Below, one piece after another: positions 17,770 to 25,644 of a stretch of 64,000 nucleotides of DNA. The notes below the pieces were generated by a model. The model made no database searches and had not been told where the DNA came from. It was given only the letters and a program-made list of their open reading frames with translations. The DNA comes from Nocardia sp. NRRL S-836 (GTDB lineage Bacteria > Actinomycetota > Actinomycetes > Mycobacteriales > Pseudonocardiaceae): positions 89,189-153,188 of the forward strand of contig NZ_LGDY01000036.1 in the NCBI RefSeq assembly GCF_001279525.1. The letters are read 5' to 3'. The position numbers and the translations under genes were made by a program. Position 1 is the first letter of the stretch. The number at the start of each line of letters is the position of its first letter.

Positions 17770-18480
17770 ATGTCAGTGCAAGCGGGCAACACCGACCTGC
17801 TCCACCCGAACCTGGCCGTCACCGAGTTCCTCGACCACGACAGCGACGTCGTCCGCGACTTCGTGCACGGGGTGCTGCCCGACGGCGGCGAGGGCATGAC
17901 CGACGTCGAACGGGCCTGCGCCCTCTACTACGCGGTGCGCGACGGCATCCACTACGAGGTCTACGGCGCCGACCTGACCCGTGACGGCCTCAAGGCGAGC
18001 TCGATCATCAAGCGCGGCACGGGTTTCTGCGTCCACAAGTCCATCGTGTACGCCGCTGCCGTGCGGTCCGTGGGCATCCCGAGCCGCCTCTACTACGGCG
18101 ATGTGCGCAACCACCTGGCGTCACCGCAGCTGGAAGAGCTCATGGGCGGCAACATCTTCACCTACCACAGCCTCGCCACCGTCTTCCTCGACGGCAGGTG
18201 GGTGCGCGCCACCCCGGTGTTCAACAAGATGCTGTGCAAGCTCTACCGGATCAAGCCGCTGGAGTTCGACGGCCGCACCGACAGCATGTACCACCCGTAC
18301 GACGAGAACGGCCGCCGGCACATGGAGTTCCTGCGCGAGCACGGCGAGTTCGACGACTTCCCGTACGACGTGGTGGTCGACGGCATCCGGGCCAACCACC
18401 CGAAGCTGTTCGCCTCCCGGCACACGACCGCGCGCGGCTCGCTGGTCGCCGACGCGGCCGCGCAAGGGGACCGGTTATGA
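17770..18480 (+). CDS. Transglutaminase-like cysteine enzyme
   Basis: The 236-residue protein has a transglutaminase core: RGTGFCVHKS (Cys87), then NIFTYHSLATVFLDGRWV (His133) and ATPVFN. The third position is not the usual Asp but lies in the TPVFN variant seen in this subfamily. Such enzymes can be proteases, amidases or, as AdmF in andrimid synthesis, amide-forming catalysts that use carrier thioesters. The position after the adenylation and oxidase genes favours an acyl-transfer role. The ATG follows GAGGAGAG. Confidence 0.7.
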   Translation: MSVQAGNTDLLHPNLAVTEFLDHDSDVVRDFVHGVLPDGGEGMTDVERACALYYAVRDGIHYEVYGADLTRDGLKASSIIKRGTGFCVHKSIVYAAAVRSVGIPSRLYYGDVRNHLASPQLEELMGGNIFTYHSLATVFLDGRWVRATPVFNKMLCKLYRIKPLEFDGRTDSMYHPYDENGRRHMEFLREHGEFDDFPYDVVVDGIRANHPKLFASRHTTARGSLVADAAAQGDRL

Positions 18481-19235
18481 CGGCGCCCGCGGTCGTCCTG
18501 CCCCGGCAGCGCGCGGCCCACGACCCGCGCCTGCGCTCCACCGTGGACGTGGAGCTGGTGGTGCCCGCGTTCAACGAGGCGGGCCGGCTGCCCGCCACGC
18601 TCGCCGAGCTGACCGGGTTCCTGGCGGGCCGGCCGTGGCGGTCGCGGGTCGTGGTGGTGGACAACGGCAGCACCGACGGCACCGCCACCACCGTCGCCGG
18701 TCACCCCGACGTGGTGGTCATCGGCTGCGCCCGCCCCGGCAAGGGCGCGGCCGTGCGCCGCGGCCTGGAGAGCAGCACGTCCCGGTTCGTCGGTTTCCTC
18801 GACGCCGACCTGTCCACCCCGGTGCGGACGTTGACCCGCGCGGTGGCGGAACTGGAAGCGGGCGCGGCGGCGGCGATCGGGTCGAGGCACGCTCCCGGCG
18901 CCGAGCTGGTGACCCCGCAGCCGCTGAGCCGCCGGGTCGGCGGCGCGGTGTTCCGCGCCCTGGCCCGCCGCCTGGTGCCCGAGGTGCACGACACCCAGTG
19001 CGGGTTCAAGCTCTTCGAACGGGTGGCCGTGCAGCGGGCACTGGCCGGGTGCCAGGTCGACGGGTTCGCGTTCGACGTGGAGCTGCTGCGGCGCATACGG
19101 CTGGCCGGCGGGCGCATCGCCGAGGTGCCCGTGGCCTGGACCGACGACCAGCGGTCCACCTTCCGCCCCCTGCACGACGGCCGTGCGGCGTTCGCGGACC
19201 TGGTGCGCCTGTACCGCGCGGAGGCGGCGCTATGA
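18477..19235 (+). CDS. Family 2 glycosyltransferase (dolichyl-phosphate sugar synthase-like)
   Basis: The 252-residue GT-A enzyme has ELVVPAFNEAGRLP at the start of the nucleotide-binding fold, VVVDNGSTDGT, GKGAAVRRGLE and the metal-binding FLDADLSTP. HDTQCGFKLFER resembles ALG5/DPM1-type polyprenyl-phosphate glycosyltransferases. There is no membrane segment. ATG overlaps the previous stop (ATGA). It may make a lipid-linked sugar for the GT87 enzyme two genes downstream. Confidence 0.83.
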   Translation: MTAPAVVLPRQRAAHDPRLRSTVDVELVVPAFNEAGRLPATLAELTGFLAGRPWRSRVVVVDNGSTDGTATTVAGHPDVVVIGCARPGKGAAVRRGLESSTSRFVGFLDADLSTPVRTLTRAVAELEAGAAAAIGSRHAPGAELVTPQPLSRRVGGAVFRALARRLVPEVHDTQCGFKLFERVAVQRALAGCQVDGFAFDVELLRRIRLAGGRIAEVPVAWTDDQRSTFRPLHDGRAAFADLVRLYRAEAAL

Positions 19236-20590
19236 ACACCCGGCGGCATGTGCTCGTGGTGTTCGACCGCGACCTGACGCACCCCGCGGCGGCGGAGGGC
19301 GAGCGGTACGTGCACGAGGTCGTGCGCCGCTGGGCCGCCGGCGGCACGCGGGTCACGCTGGCGGTGACCGGCACGCCCGCCCACGAGGTCGTCACGGGGG
19401 TGGAGGTCCGGCGCTTCGCGCGACCGGCCGCGCTGGTGGCGTGGTTGCTGCGACACGCACACCGCTTCGACGCGGTGGTGGACGCGACCGACGGCGCGGT
19501 GGCCACGGCGTGGCTGGCCGTACGCGGTCGCACCCCTGTGGTGCGGCTGGAGCTGCGGTCGCACCGCACCGGGCTCAGGCGGCTACCGGTGCCGGTACGC
19601 CGCCGCCTGGCGCGATGGGCCGGCGACCGTCGCACAACGGTCGTGCCGTCCCCGTCGGCGCGCCACGAACTGCGGTGCCGCGTGGGCCTGCGTGGCCCCG
19701 TGCTCGTCGCACCGCCCGGTGCCGCGCCCGCGACCGGCACCGGTGAGCGCGCCGACCACCCCGTGGTGGTGGTGCCCGCGCCCGAACGCGGCCTGGACGT
19801 GCTGCTGCGGGGTCTTCCACTCGTGCTGGCACAGAATCCGGAGCTGCGGGTGGAGGTCCTCGGCGACGGGCCGGAGCTGCCCAGGCTGTGGCGCATCGCG
19901 CACGACTTCGACGTCGCGCACGCGGTCGTCCTCCGCGGCCGGGTGTCCGACGACGAGCGGGCGGCGACGCTGCGCCGGGCGTGGCTGCTCGTCTCCGCGG
20001 CGGTTGACGAGCTGCCCGCGCAGGCGGTTCTGGAGGCCGCCGCCCACGGGGTGCCCTGCGTGGCGCTCGACGCCGTCGGCGCCCGTGACTTCGTCCGGGT
20101 CGGCGAGGTCGTCCGCTCGCCCGATGACCTCGCCCCTGCCGTCGCACGTCACCTCGCCCAGCCGGCGGACCCGCGGCACGCCGAGGAGCTCGCCCGGCGC
20201 TGCCGCGGCTGGGCCGACGGCTTCCGGTGGGACCGCACCGCCGGGCTGCTGGCCGCCGCGGTGGAGCACGAGGTGCGCACAACCCGCCGCGACGGTCCAC
20301 GCCGCCGTGCCCGGTTCGACATCGCCACCGCGGTGCGGCTGCCGGCGGGTGCCCGCGTGCCGGCGGGCGCGCTGCGCGTGACCGACGAGGTCGTCGAGGC
20401 CGGCGGTGCGGTCGGCGTTCTGCTCAACGGCTGCGACGAGTTCGACGCACTCGGCGTCCTGGACCGCCTCGGGATCGAGGGAGCGCACGTGCGGCTGGCC
20501 ACCCACGACGACCTGATGCTCGGCCCCTGCCCGCACGCCCCGGCCACCGAACCCACGAGGAAGGTCGACGACCGTGTCCACTCGCGCTGA
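19232..20590 (+). CDS. GT4-type glycosyltransferase with a C-terminal extension
   Basis: The 452-residue protein has two Rossmann halves of a GT-B enzyme. The C-terminal half contains VVVVPAPERGLDVLLRGL, VEVLGDGPELPRL, VLRGRVSDDERAATLRRAWLLV and EAAAHGVPCVALD, the usual donor-sugar site with a conserved Glu. The fold normally ends near residue 360. The remaining roughly 90 residues (from about TAVRLPAGARV) are not part of GT4 and have no family I recognise. The start overlaps the GT2 stop (ATGA). Donor and acceptor are unknown. Confidence 0.75.
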   Translation: MNTRRHVLVVFDRDLTHPAAAEGERYVHEVVRRWAAGGTRVTLAVTGTPAHEVVTGVEVRRFARPAALVAWLLRHAHRFDAVVDATDGAVATAWLAVRGRTPVVRLELRSHRTGLRRLPVPVRRRLARWAGDRRTTVVPSPSARHELRCRVGLRGPVLVAPPGAAPATGTGERADHPVVVVPAPERGLDVLLRGLPLVLAQNPELRVEVLGDGPELPRLWRIAHDFDVAHAVVLRGRVSDDERAATLRRAWLLVSAAVDELPAQAVLEAAAHGVPCVALDAVGARDFVRVGEVVRSPDDLAPAVARHLAQPADPRHAEELARRCRGWADGFRWDRTAGLLAAAVEHEVRTTRRDGPRRRARFDIATAVRLPAGARVPAGALRVTDEVVEAGGAVGVLLNGCDEFDALGVLDRLGIEGAHVRLATHDDLMLGPCPHAPATEPTRKVDDRVHSR

Positions 20591-21896
20591 CACCAGGACC
20601 AGGGTGCTCACCTGGTCCGCGGTTGCCATCACCGCGTTCGTCCTGGCGTTGATCGCCCAGGCCATCTACACCCGGGACGCGCACTGGGGTGTGCGCTACA
20701 TGGCCGACCTGTGGGTCTACGTCGCCAGCGGGCAGGCGGTGCGCGACGGCCAGTCCCTGTACGACGTGGTGATCATGTCGCCCCTGTACGGGCCGATGCC
20801 GTACCTGTACCCGCCGCTGACCGCCGTCCTGTTCTTCGTTCCCCTGACCTTCCTGTCGATCGGCGCCGCCGGGCTGCTGTGGAACACCGTGACGCTGATC
20901 GCGCTGGGTGCGATCGTGTGGATCACCCTCGGCGTCGCCGACGTCCGCGCCACCAGGACGCGCCTGGTGCTGACCGTCGTCGGCCTCGCCCTGGTGTTCT
21001 GCCTGCTGCCGACCCGCATCCACCTGATCTTCGGCCAGATCAACGCGTTCCTGGTGCTGCTGGTGCTGCTGGACTTCCGCCGCGACGCGGGACGGTGGCG
21101 CGGCGTGGGCATCGGTGTGGCGGCCGGGCTGAAGGTGACGCCGCTGATCTTCATCGCCTACCTGCTGGTCACAGGCCAGTGGAAGGCGGCACGGACGGCG
21201 GTGCTGGCGTTCGCGGGAGCGGTCGCGGCGGGCTTCGCGGTGGCACCGGCCGACTCCCTGGAGTACTGGGGCGGCCTGGTGTTCCAGTCGTCGCGGGCGG
21301 GCGCTGTCTACAGCACCCCGAACCAGTCCCTGGCCGCGGCCATGGCCAGGGTGTCGCAGAGCGAGGTGTTCGCCGGCTGGTGGGTCGTCGTGCTGGCCCT
21401 GGTCGGTGTGCTGGGACTCGCGGTGGCCAGGTACGTCCACCGGCGGGGCTCCGACTTCCTGGGCTTCTGCGCCGCGGCGCTCACCGGGCTGCTGGTGTCG
21501 CCGGTGAGCTGGGAGCACCACTGGGTGTACGTGGTTCCCCTGCTGGTCTGGTTGGTGGTGCGGGCCTGGCAACGGCGATCGGCCGGCCTGTCCGCCGTGG
21601 CAGTGCTGCTCGTGGCGGTGTTCACGCTGCGGGTGTTCTGGTGGGTGGGCGTGCCGGAGTTCCCGGCGAAGCCGATGGACATGACCGCGGGACAGCAGCT
21701 GGCCTCCTCGATGATGCCGGTCGCCGCCCTGTTGCTGCTCCTGCTCGGGCCCCTGTGGGTCCGCCGGGAGTTCCTCACTGCGCCGGTCCAGCGGATGGCG
21801 GCCGGAGAACGCGACATCGAACGCGCCACGAGCCGCCCGGCGCCCGCCGTTGTCGGGGTCGCTCCGGCCGGCGAACCGGAGGTGCGGTCGCCCTGA
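20574..21896 (+). CDS. Multi-pass GT87-type (DUF2029) glycosyltransferase
   Basis: The 440-residue polytopic protein has about 10-12 hydrophobic helices. An acidic loop after helix 1 (RYMADLWVYVASGQAVRDGQSLYDVV) matches the conserved Asp-bearing loop of polyprenyl-phosphomannose-dependent alpha-mannosyltransferases, and YLYPPLTAVLF, LPTRIHLIFGQINAFLV and GLKVTPLIF are further family segments. It would transfer a sugar from a lipid carrier outside the membrane. GTG overlaps the GT4 gene by 17 bases and follows GAGGAAGG. It ends operon B. Confidence 0.8.
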   Translation: MSTRADTRTRVLTWSAVAITAFVLALIAQAIYTRDAHWGVRYMADLWVYVASGQAVRDGQSLYDVVIMSPLYGPMPYLYPPLTAVLFFVPLTFLSIGAAGLLWNTVTLIALGAIVWITLGVADVRATRTRLVLTVVGLALVFCLLPTRIHLIFGQINAFLVLLVLLDFRRDAGRWRGVGIGVAAGLKVTPLIFIAYLLVTGQWKAARTAVLAFAGAVAAGFAVAPADSLEYWGGLVFQSSRAGAVYSTPNQSLAAAMARVSQSEVFAGWWVVVLALVGVLGLAVARYVHRRGSDFLGFCAAALTGLLVSPVSWEHHWVYVVPLLVWLVVRAWQRRSAGLSAVAVLLVAVFTLRVFWWVGVPEFPAKPMDMTAGQQLASSMMPVAALLLLLLGPLWVRREFLTAPVQRMAAGERDIERATSRPAPAVVGVAPAGEPEVRSP

Positions 21897-21909
21897 TCCC
21901 CGGACATGG

Positions 21910-21954
21910 CGCTCGCCGCCCACGGACAACGTGTTCGTGGACGGCGAGCGTTTT
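21910..21954 (+). terminator. Strong hairpin terminator with T-tail at the end of operon B
   Basis: CGCTCGCCG at 21910-21918 pairs with CGGCGAGCG at 21942-21950. The stem extends past one mismatch by CCACG/CGTGG and is followed by TTTT. It lies just after the GT87 stop codon and before the convergent hydrolase gene. Confidence 0.8.
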
Positions 21955-21960
21955 GCCAGG

Positions 21961-22881
21961 TCAGGCGCTGTGCCGGTCGATCCAGTCGAGCATGGGTCGC
22001 GGGTTGCGCTGGAACTCCAGGTAACCGTCCCAGCGGCGGTTGCTGCCTTCGATCCAGTGCAGGTGCTTGTCCTTCGTGGGCATCGCGTCGTACATCGACC
22101 GCACGTCGTGCGGGGTGACTAGGCTGTCGTCGCGGACCTGGTAGATCAACGTCGGCACGCTGACCGCGCCGGCCCACGGCACCGGGTCCTGCGCGTCGAA
22201 CCCGAGGCCGGTCACCAGCTGAATGCGGCGGTCGAGGTCGTCCACACGCACCGCGGGGATGCCCATGAGACCGAGCTGGTGGGTCATGATGACCTTGGTG
22301 GTCACCGGCTGGGCGGCCACGAGGGAGTCGATGCCCTCGAACGCGGCCGGGTCCTGGTAGGCGGCCGCGAACGTCGCGTTCGCGCCGAGGCAGCGGCTGA
22401 ACAGACTGATCCGCATCGAGCCGGTGTCGGTGCGGGTGCGCGCGTAGGTCAGGGAACCGATCACGTCGCGGGCCTCGTAGATGCCGCTGGAGGTGATGCC
22501 GCCGTTGGCGGACCCGCTGAAGCCGTGGTTGCGCAGGTCGTAGGTGAGGACGTTGTAGCCCGCGTCGTGCAGGATCTTGTAGTCCGGCATGAAGGGGATC
22601 TCGATGTTGTTGCCGCTGGGCGCCCAGATCGAGCACCACGGATCGAGGTGGCTGGGCAGGCCGGTACGGGTGAAGCCCATCGGGTGGTTCGCGATGACGA
22701 GCTTGTCGCCGGTGTTCGGGATGAACCAGCCTTCCAGCGGCACCCCGTCGCCGGCGGGGAAGGTCACGTCCTCGTACACCAGCCCGAGGTCGGCGGGGGT
22801 ACCGATGACCGGAGCGCGCTGGCTGCCGCGGAAGTTGGCGGCGATCGCGTCGAGGATCTTCGACATCTGTTCTTCGTCCAC
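21961..22881 (-). CDS. Alpha/beta-hydrolase-like protein with Cys at the nucleophile position
   Basis: The 306-residue protein has the alpha/beta hydrolase fold: FPAGDGVPLEGWF, YDLRNHGFS, and an acid loop QVRDDSLVTP. The nucleophile elbow reads FSRCLGAN, placing Cys164 where Ser is usual. Near the C terminus, where the catalytic His should lie, the sequence is GSNRRWDGY. It therefore belongs to a variant family and may not be a simple esterase. It is divergent from an XRE regulator gene 107 bases away, a frequent regulator-target arrangement. Confidence 0.7.
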   Translation of the reverse strand: MDEEQMSKILDAIAANFRGSQRAPVIGTPADLGLVYEDVTFPAGDGVPLEGWFIPNTGDKLVIANHPMGFTRTGLPSHLDPWCSIWAPSGNNIEIPFMPDYKILHDAGYNVLTYDLRNHGFSGSANGGITSSGIYEARDVIGSLTYARTRTDTGSMRISLFSRCLGANATFAAAYQDPAAFEGIDSLVAAQPVTTKVIMTHQLGLMGIPAVRVDDLDRRIQLVTGLGFDAQDPVPWAGAVSVPTLIYQVRDDSLVTPHDVRSMYDAMPTKDKHLHWIEGSNRRWDGYLEFQRNPRPMLDWIDRHSA

Positions 22882-22988
22882 GCGTCCAGCCTCATCAGCG
22901 TGACCAGGCCGAACCAGGGGAAGCTGACCCCCCTCTCAGGGCACGTGACGCGTTGAAGCGCCGGTGCTGGTCCCTCATACTGGCCGCG

Positions 22989-23840
22989 ATGGATCTCCCG
23001 CAGCTCGGCGCGTTCCTGCGCTCACGTCGCGACCGGGTGCGCCCCGCTGACGTGGGGCTGCCGATGGGTTCCCGCAGGCGGGTCGCAGGCCTGCGCCGGG
23101 ATGAGGTGGCCCAGCTCGCGCACGTCTCCACCGACTACTACATCGAGATCGAACGCGGAACGGCTCAACCGTCATCGGCTGTTCTCGACGCCTTCGCCGA
23201 GGTGCTCAAGATGAGCGAGGACGAGCGCGCTCACGCGTTCACCCTCGCCGGGCGGCACCAGCCGCGCCGCTCGTCCGGGGCGGTCCTGCACCCCGCCATG
23301 CGGGATCTTCTCCGCCGTTTCGGGAACGACGTTCCCGCCTATGTCAGCACGGATCTGCAAATCGTTCTCGCGCAGAACGAAGCGGCAGCCGAACTGCACG
23401 GCCCGATTCCCGAGTCCTCGGAGCTGACCGACAGCTACGTGTACCGGTGGTTCACTGATCCGGTCGTGCGGGCACAGTTCGATGAAAGCTGCCACGAAGC
23501 GGAAGCCGAGGCGCTCATCGCGGACCTGCGGATCGGTGTCGCTCGCCGCGGGCCGGGTGATCCTGACGCCAGAGCCCTGATCGAGGTGCTCACCGCGCAC
23601 AGCTCCTGGTTCGCACGGCTGTGGGCTCAGCAGGACGTGGCCATCCGCCGGAGTGAGACGAAGAGACTGCGCCATCCAGAGCGCGGTCCGATCGACTACG
23701 ACTGCTACGCGTTGCTCAGCGAAGACGGGCGGGAACGACTCATCTGGTACGTGCCCGCGAAGGTTTTCGTGGCGGATGCGGCGGACGATGGACGCGTGGG
23801 GAAGGCCCCCGACCGCCGGTCATCTCCGCCGACGGTCTGA
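22989..23840 (+). CDS. XRE-family regulator with MmyB-like ligand-binding domain
   Basis: The 283-residue protein has an N-terminal helix-turn-helix (residues about 5-75: FLRSRRDRVRPADVGL, GLRRDEVAQLAHVSTDYY, IERGTAQPSSAVLDAFA). The C-terminal MmyB-like domain (PAYVSTDLQIVLAQNEAA, YRWFTDPVVRAQF) binds a fatty-acid-like ligand in characterised relatives. ATG 22989 is chosen at the family's normal N terminus (MDLPQLGAFLRSRR); the open frame starts slightly upstream. It probably represses the divergent hydrolase gene. Confidence 0.85.
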   Translation: MDLPQLGAFLRSRRDRVRPADVGLPMGSRRRVAGLRRDEVAQLAHVSTDYYIEIERGTAQPSSAVLDAFAEVLKMSEDERAHAFTLAGRHQPRRSSGAVLHPAMRDLLRRFGNDVPAYVSTDLQIVLAQNEAAAELHGPIPESSELTDSYVYRWFTDPVVRAQFDESCHEAEAEALIADLRIGVARRGPGDPDARALIEVLTAHSSWFARLWAQQDVAIRRSETKRLRHPERGPIDYDCYALLSEDGRERLIWYVPAKVFVADAADDGRVGKAPDRRSSPPTV

Positions 23841-24125
23841 GCCCGAGTCGTCAGGCTGCCTGGCTGGCATCAGGTGGGGCGGTCCCGGACTGGAGCGATG
23901 CCCGCTGGAGAGTTCCAGCCCTCATCGCTCGCGACGGCTGACGTTCACAACGACTCCTCCCTTGAGGAAGGTCGCGCCACCGACCCGGACGTGGTCGCCA
24001 TGCGCGATGCGGGTCAGCGCGGGGCGGCGATGGCGGTCGTTGCCAGCGGCTTGGCCGACGTGCTCGCGGGCGGCCCGGCGACCTGCCGCAGCGCGGTGCG
24101 CCCGGTCACCGGCCGCGAGCCCACC
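23841..24125. other. Gap of about 285 bases, no gene supported
   Basis: An open frame on the plus strand begins here and runs on antisense to the immunity gene, but it has no recognisable motif and I treat it as a shadow or remnant. No hairpin or RNA was seen. Confidence 0.3.
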
Positions 24126-24635
24126 TCAGACGACGTGTGTTTGCTGCCAGTCGACGCAGGTGGGCCGCTGCCCGGTCTCCTGGAACTCCAGGAGCGCTTG
24201 CCGCACAAGAGCAATCGGGAGTGCCGCGTCCTGCGGGAACGCCGTTTGCGTCGCCTTGTCGATGTAGAGCGTCGGCGCGTCCTCGATCGGTTCGGCTGTT
24301 CGTGTCACCCAGGCACCGCGCTTGGCGATGTCGGACTGCCTCTCCGGCCCTGCGTCCGCCTGGCTGCTGTCTGCGTCAACGACGGCGGCGGGGATGGGAC
24401 CCGTGTACAGCAGGGCGCCAACCTGCCCGCGAGGCGAAACGTCGAGCTTGAACAGCCGGTCTGGCCGGTTGCGCCGCCCAACCGTCGGAAGCCCCTGACC
24501 CGCGATCTGCGCGGGATGAGGCTGCTCGTGACTCAGGAGGTAGGCGAGAAACGCTTCGAGGTCGGGCTCGGTACGAACCGGTTCCGCCTTCGGCCGGTCG
24601 CCGTCGTAGTACCAGACTTCCAGCGTGTACGTCAC
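24126..24635 (-). CDS. Imm1-family immunity protein
   Basis: The 169-residue protein starts at a GTG that overlaps the toxin stop (GTGA), giving MTYTLEVWYYDGDRP. The layout fits Imm1 proteins: TEPDLEAFLAYLLSHEQPHPAQ, a beta-rich centre, then AAFPQDAALPIALVRQALLEF and the closing RPTCVDWQQ (typically RPTCVEWQ). Imm1 proteins, including DddI, neutralise cognate deaminase toxins by blocking the active site. The upstream partner is a DddA/SCP1.201-like deaminase, so this is its likely antidote. Confidence 0.85.
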   Translation of the reverse strand: MTYTLEVWYYDGDRPKAEPVRTEPDLEAFLAYLLSHEQPHPAQIAGQGLPTVGRRNRPDRLFKLDVSPRGQVGALLYTGPIPAAVVDADSSQADAGPERQSDIAKRGAWVTRTAEPIEDAPTLYIDKATQTAFPQDAALPIALVRQALLEFQETGQRPTCVDWQQTHVV

Positions 24636-25372
24636 TCTGCGTCCCTTCCGCGAAACACCCGCGAACCTACCGGATCGTGAACGGTCAACTCGCGTCCTGG
24701 TGGTAGGACGTCCTCCAGCAGTTCCTCGCATCCCATCGGCCCGCCGCACACGACCCGGTTGATCACCACCTCAACGCGGTGCGCGTCTCCTTCGCGCATG
24801 CGCCACGCGAGCTTCATCTCGACGTGCATCGACACAGTGGCGAGCGCTCCGTCCGGAACGGTCACGAGATCTTGCTCGATGAGGAAGGCGTTGATCCGCT
24901 CGTGCTCGCCGTCGGGTTCGCTTCCGCTTTGCACCATGTCGGAATGCCCGTCCTGGTCGACGTAGATGCCGCTGGTGATGTAGCTGGGCAGATTCGGGCG
25001 CTGCTGCTGCGCCCACGACGGTTCTGGCCCTGCCGCGGGTGAAATCGCAGGAGACGGCGTCGGTGTGATCGCAGGTGCCGCAGCCGGGACAGGACTTCCG
25101 TCGCCCATCAGCGCCGCGACGATGCCAGAAATTCCTTTCTGCGCCGCGTTCAACAGACCCAGTAGCTCCGATACTCCTGGCTTGATCCGGGCGAACTGTC
25201 CTGCAGTTTGGTCGACCTCAGTCTCCAGCGCGGAGGAGCCCTGCCCCGCCGACTTGATGAGGGCCGCCGCCTCGTCCGCCAGTTCCTCCGCGATGACCAG
25301 TGGCGCTAACGCCGCTGCGGCCCGGTCGGCGGCGTTGCGCAGCGCTGCGACAACCTCCTCGAGCGTGGTCAC
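24632..25372 (-). CDS. SCP1.201/DddA-like cytosine deaminase toxin
   Basis: 246 residues. Residues 1-90 are alpha-helical (LEEVVAALRNAADRAAAALA), 92-120 a Pro/Ala linker and 125-225 the deaminase. Its zinc motifs are HVE (His183, catalytic Glu185) and VCGGPMGC (Cys209, Cys215), followed by LPPGRELTVH. These match the SCP1.201-like deaminase family, which includes DddA, a double-stranded-DNA cytosine deaminase. No signal peptide is visible; the helical N terminus could be a secretion adaptor (inference). GTG 25372 follows AGGAAGGGG. The gene is co-transcribed with the Imm1 gene. Confidence 0.85.
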   Translation of the reverse strand: MTTLEEVVAALRNAADRAAAALAPLVIAEELADEAAALIKSAGQGSSALETEVDQTAGQFARIKPGVSELLGLLNAAQKGISGIVAALMGDGSPVPAAAPAITPTPSPAISPAAGPEPSWAQQQRPNLPSYITSGIYVDQDGHSDMVQSGSEPDGEHERINAFLIEQDLVTVPDGALATVSMHVEMKLAWRMREGDAHRVEVVINRVVCGGPMGCEELLEDVLPPGRELTVHDPVGSRVFRGRDAE

Positions 25373-25644
25373 CCCGGCCCCTTCCTGCGGACCTGGGCGA
25401 TCCTCGCACGCGTTACCGGCAAACAGCGGTACCGCGGACCAGTCAGACGGAGGTGGCCAGCGTCGATCGCTCCGGTCTGCTGTCAGTCACCGCCGCCGGC
25501 GTCCATGCGGGCCTGTCGGACAGCACCGCGCCTTCGGCACGCACATCGCTCCCGCCGACGTTCGGTGGCGTCACAGTCAGCTCGAGTTCGGCTGTCCGGC
25601 ACGGGGCAACTTCGACAACAGACTGGCGCAAGGGGCACGTTCCG
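25373..25644. other. Gap of about 270 bases upstream of the toxin gene
   Basis: It probably holds the toxin-immunity promoter. A minus-strand frame ending at 25443 could encode a short Pro/Thr-rich peptide, but no start, motif or ribosome site supports it. Confidence 0.3.

Noticed and set aside
23874..24680. Plus-strand frame of 268 codons antisense to the Imm1 gene
   Set aside because: Most of its length is antisense to the immunity gene, which has strong family motifs; the remaining part shows no recognisable protein.
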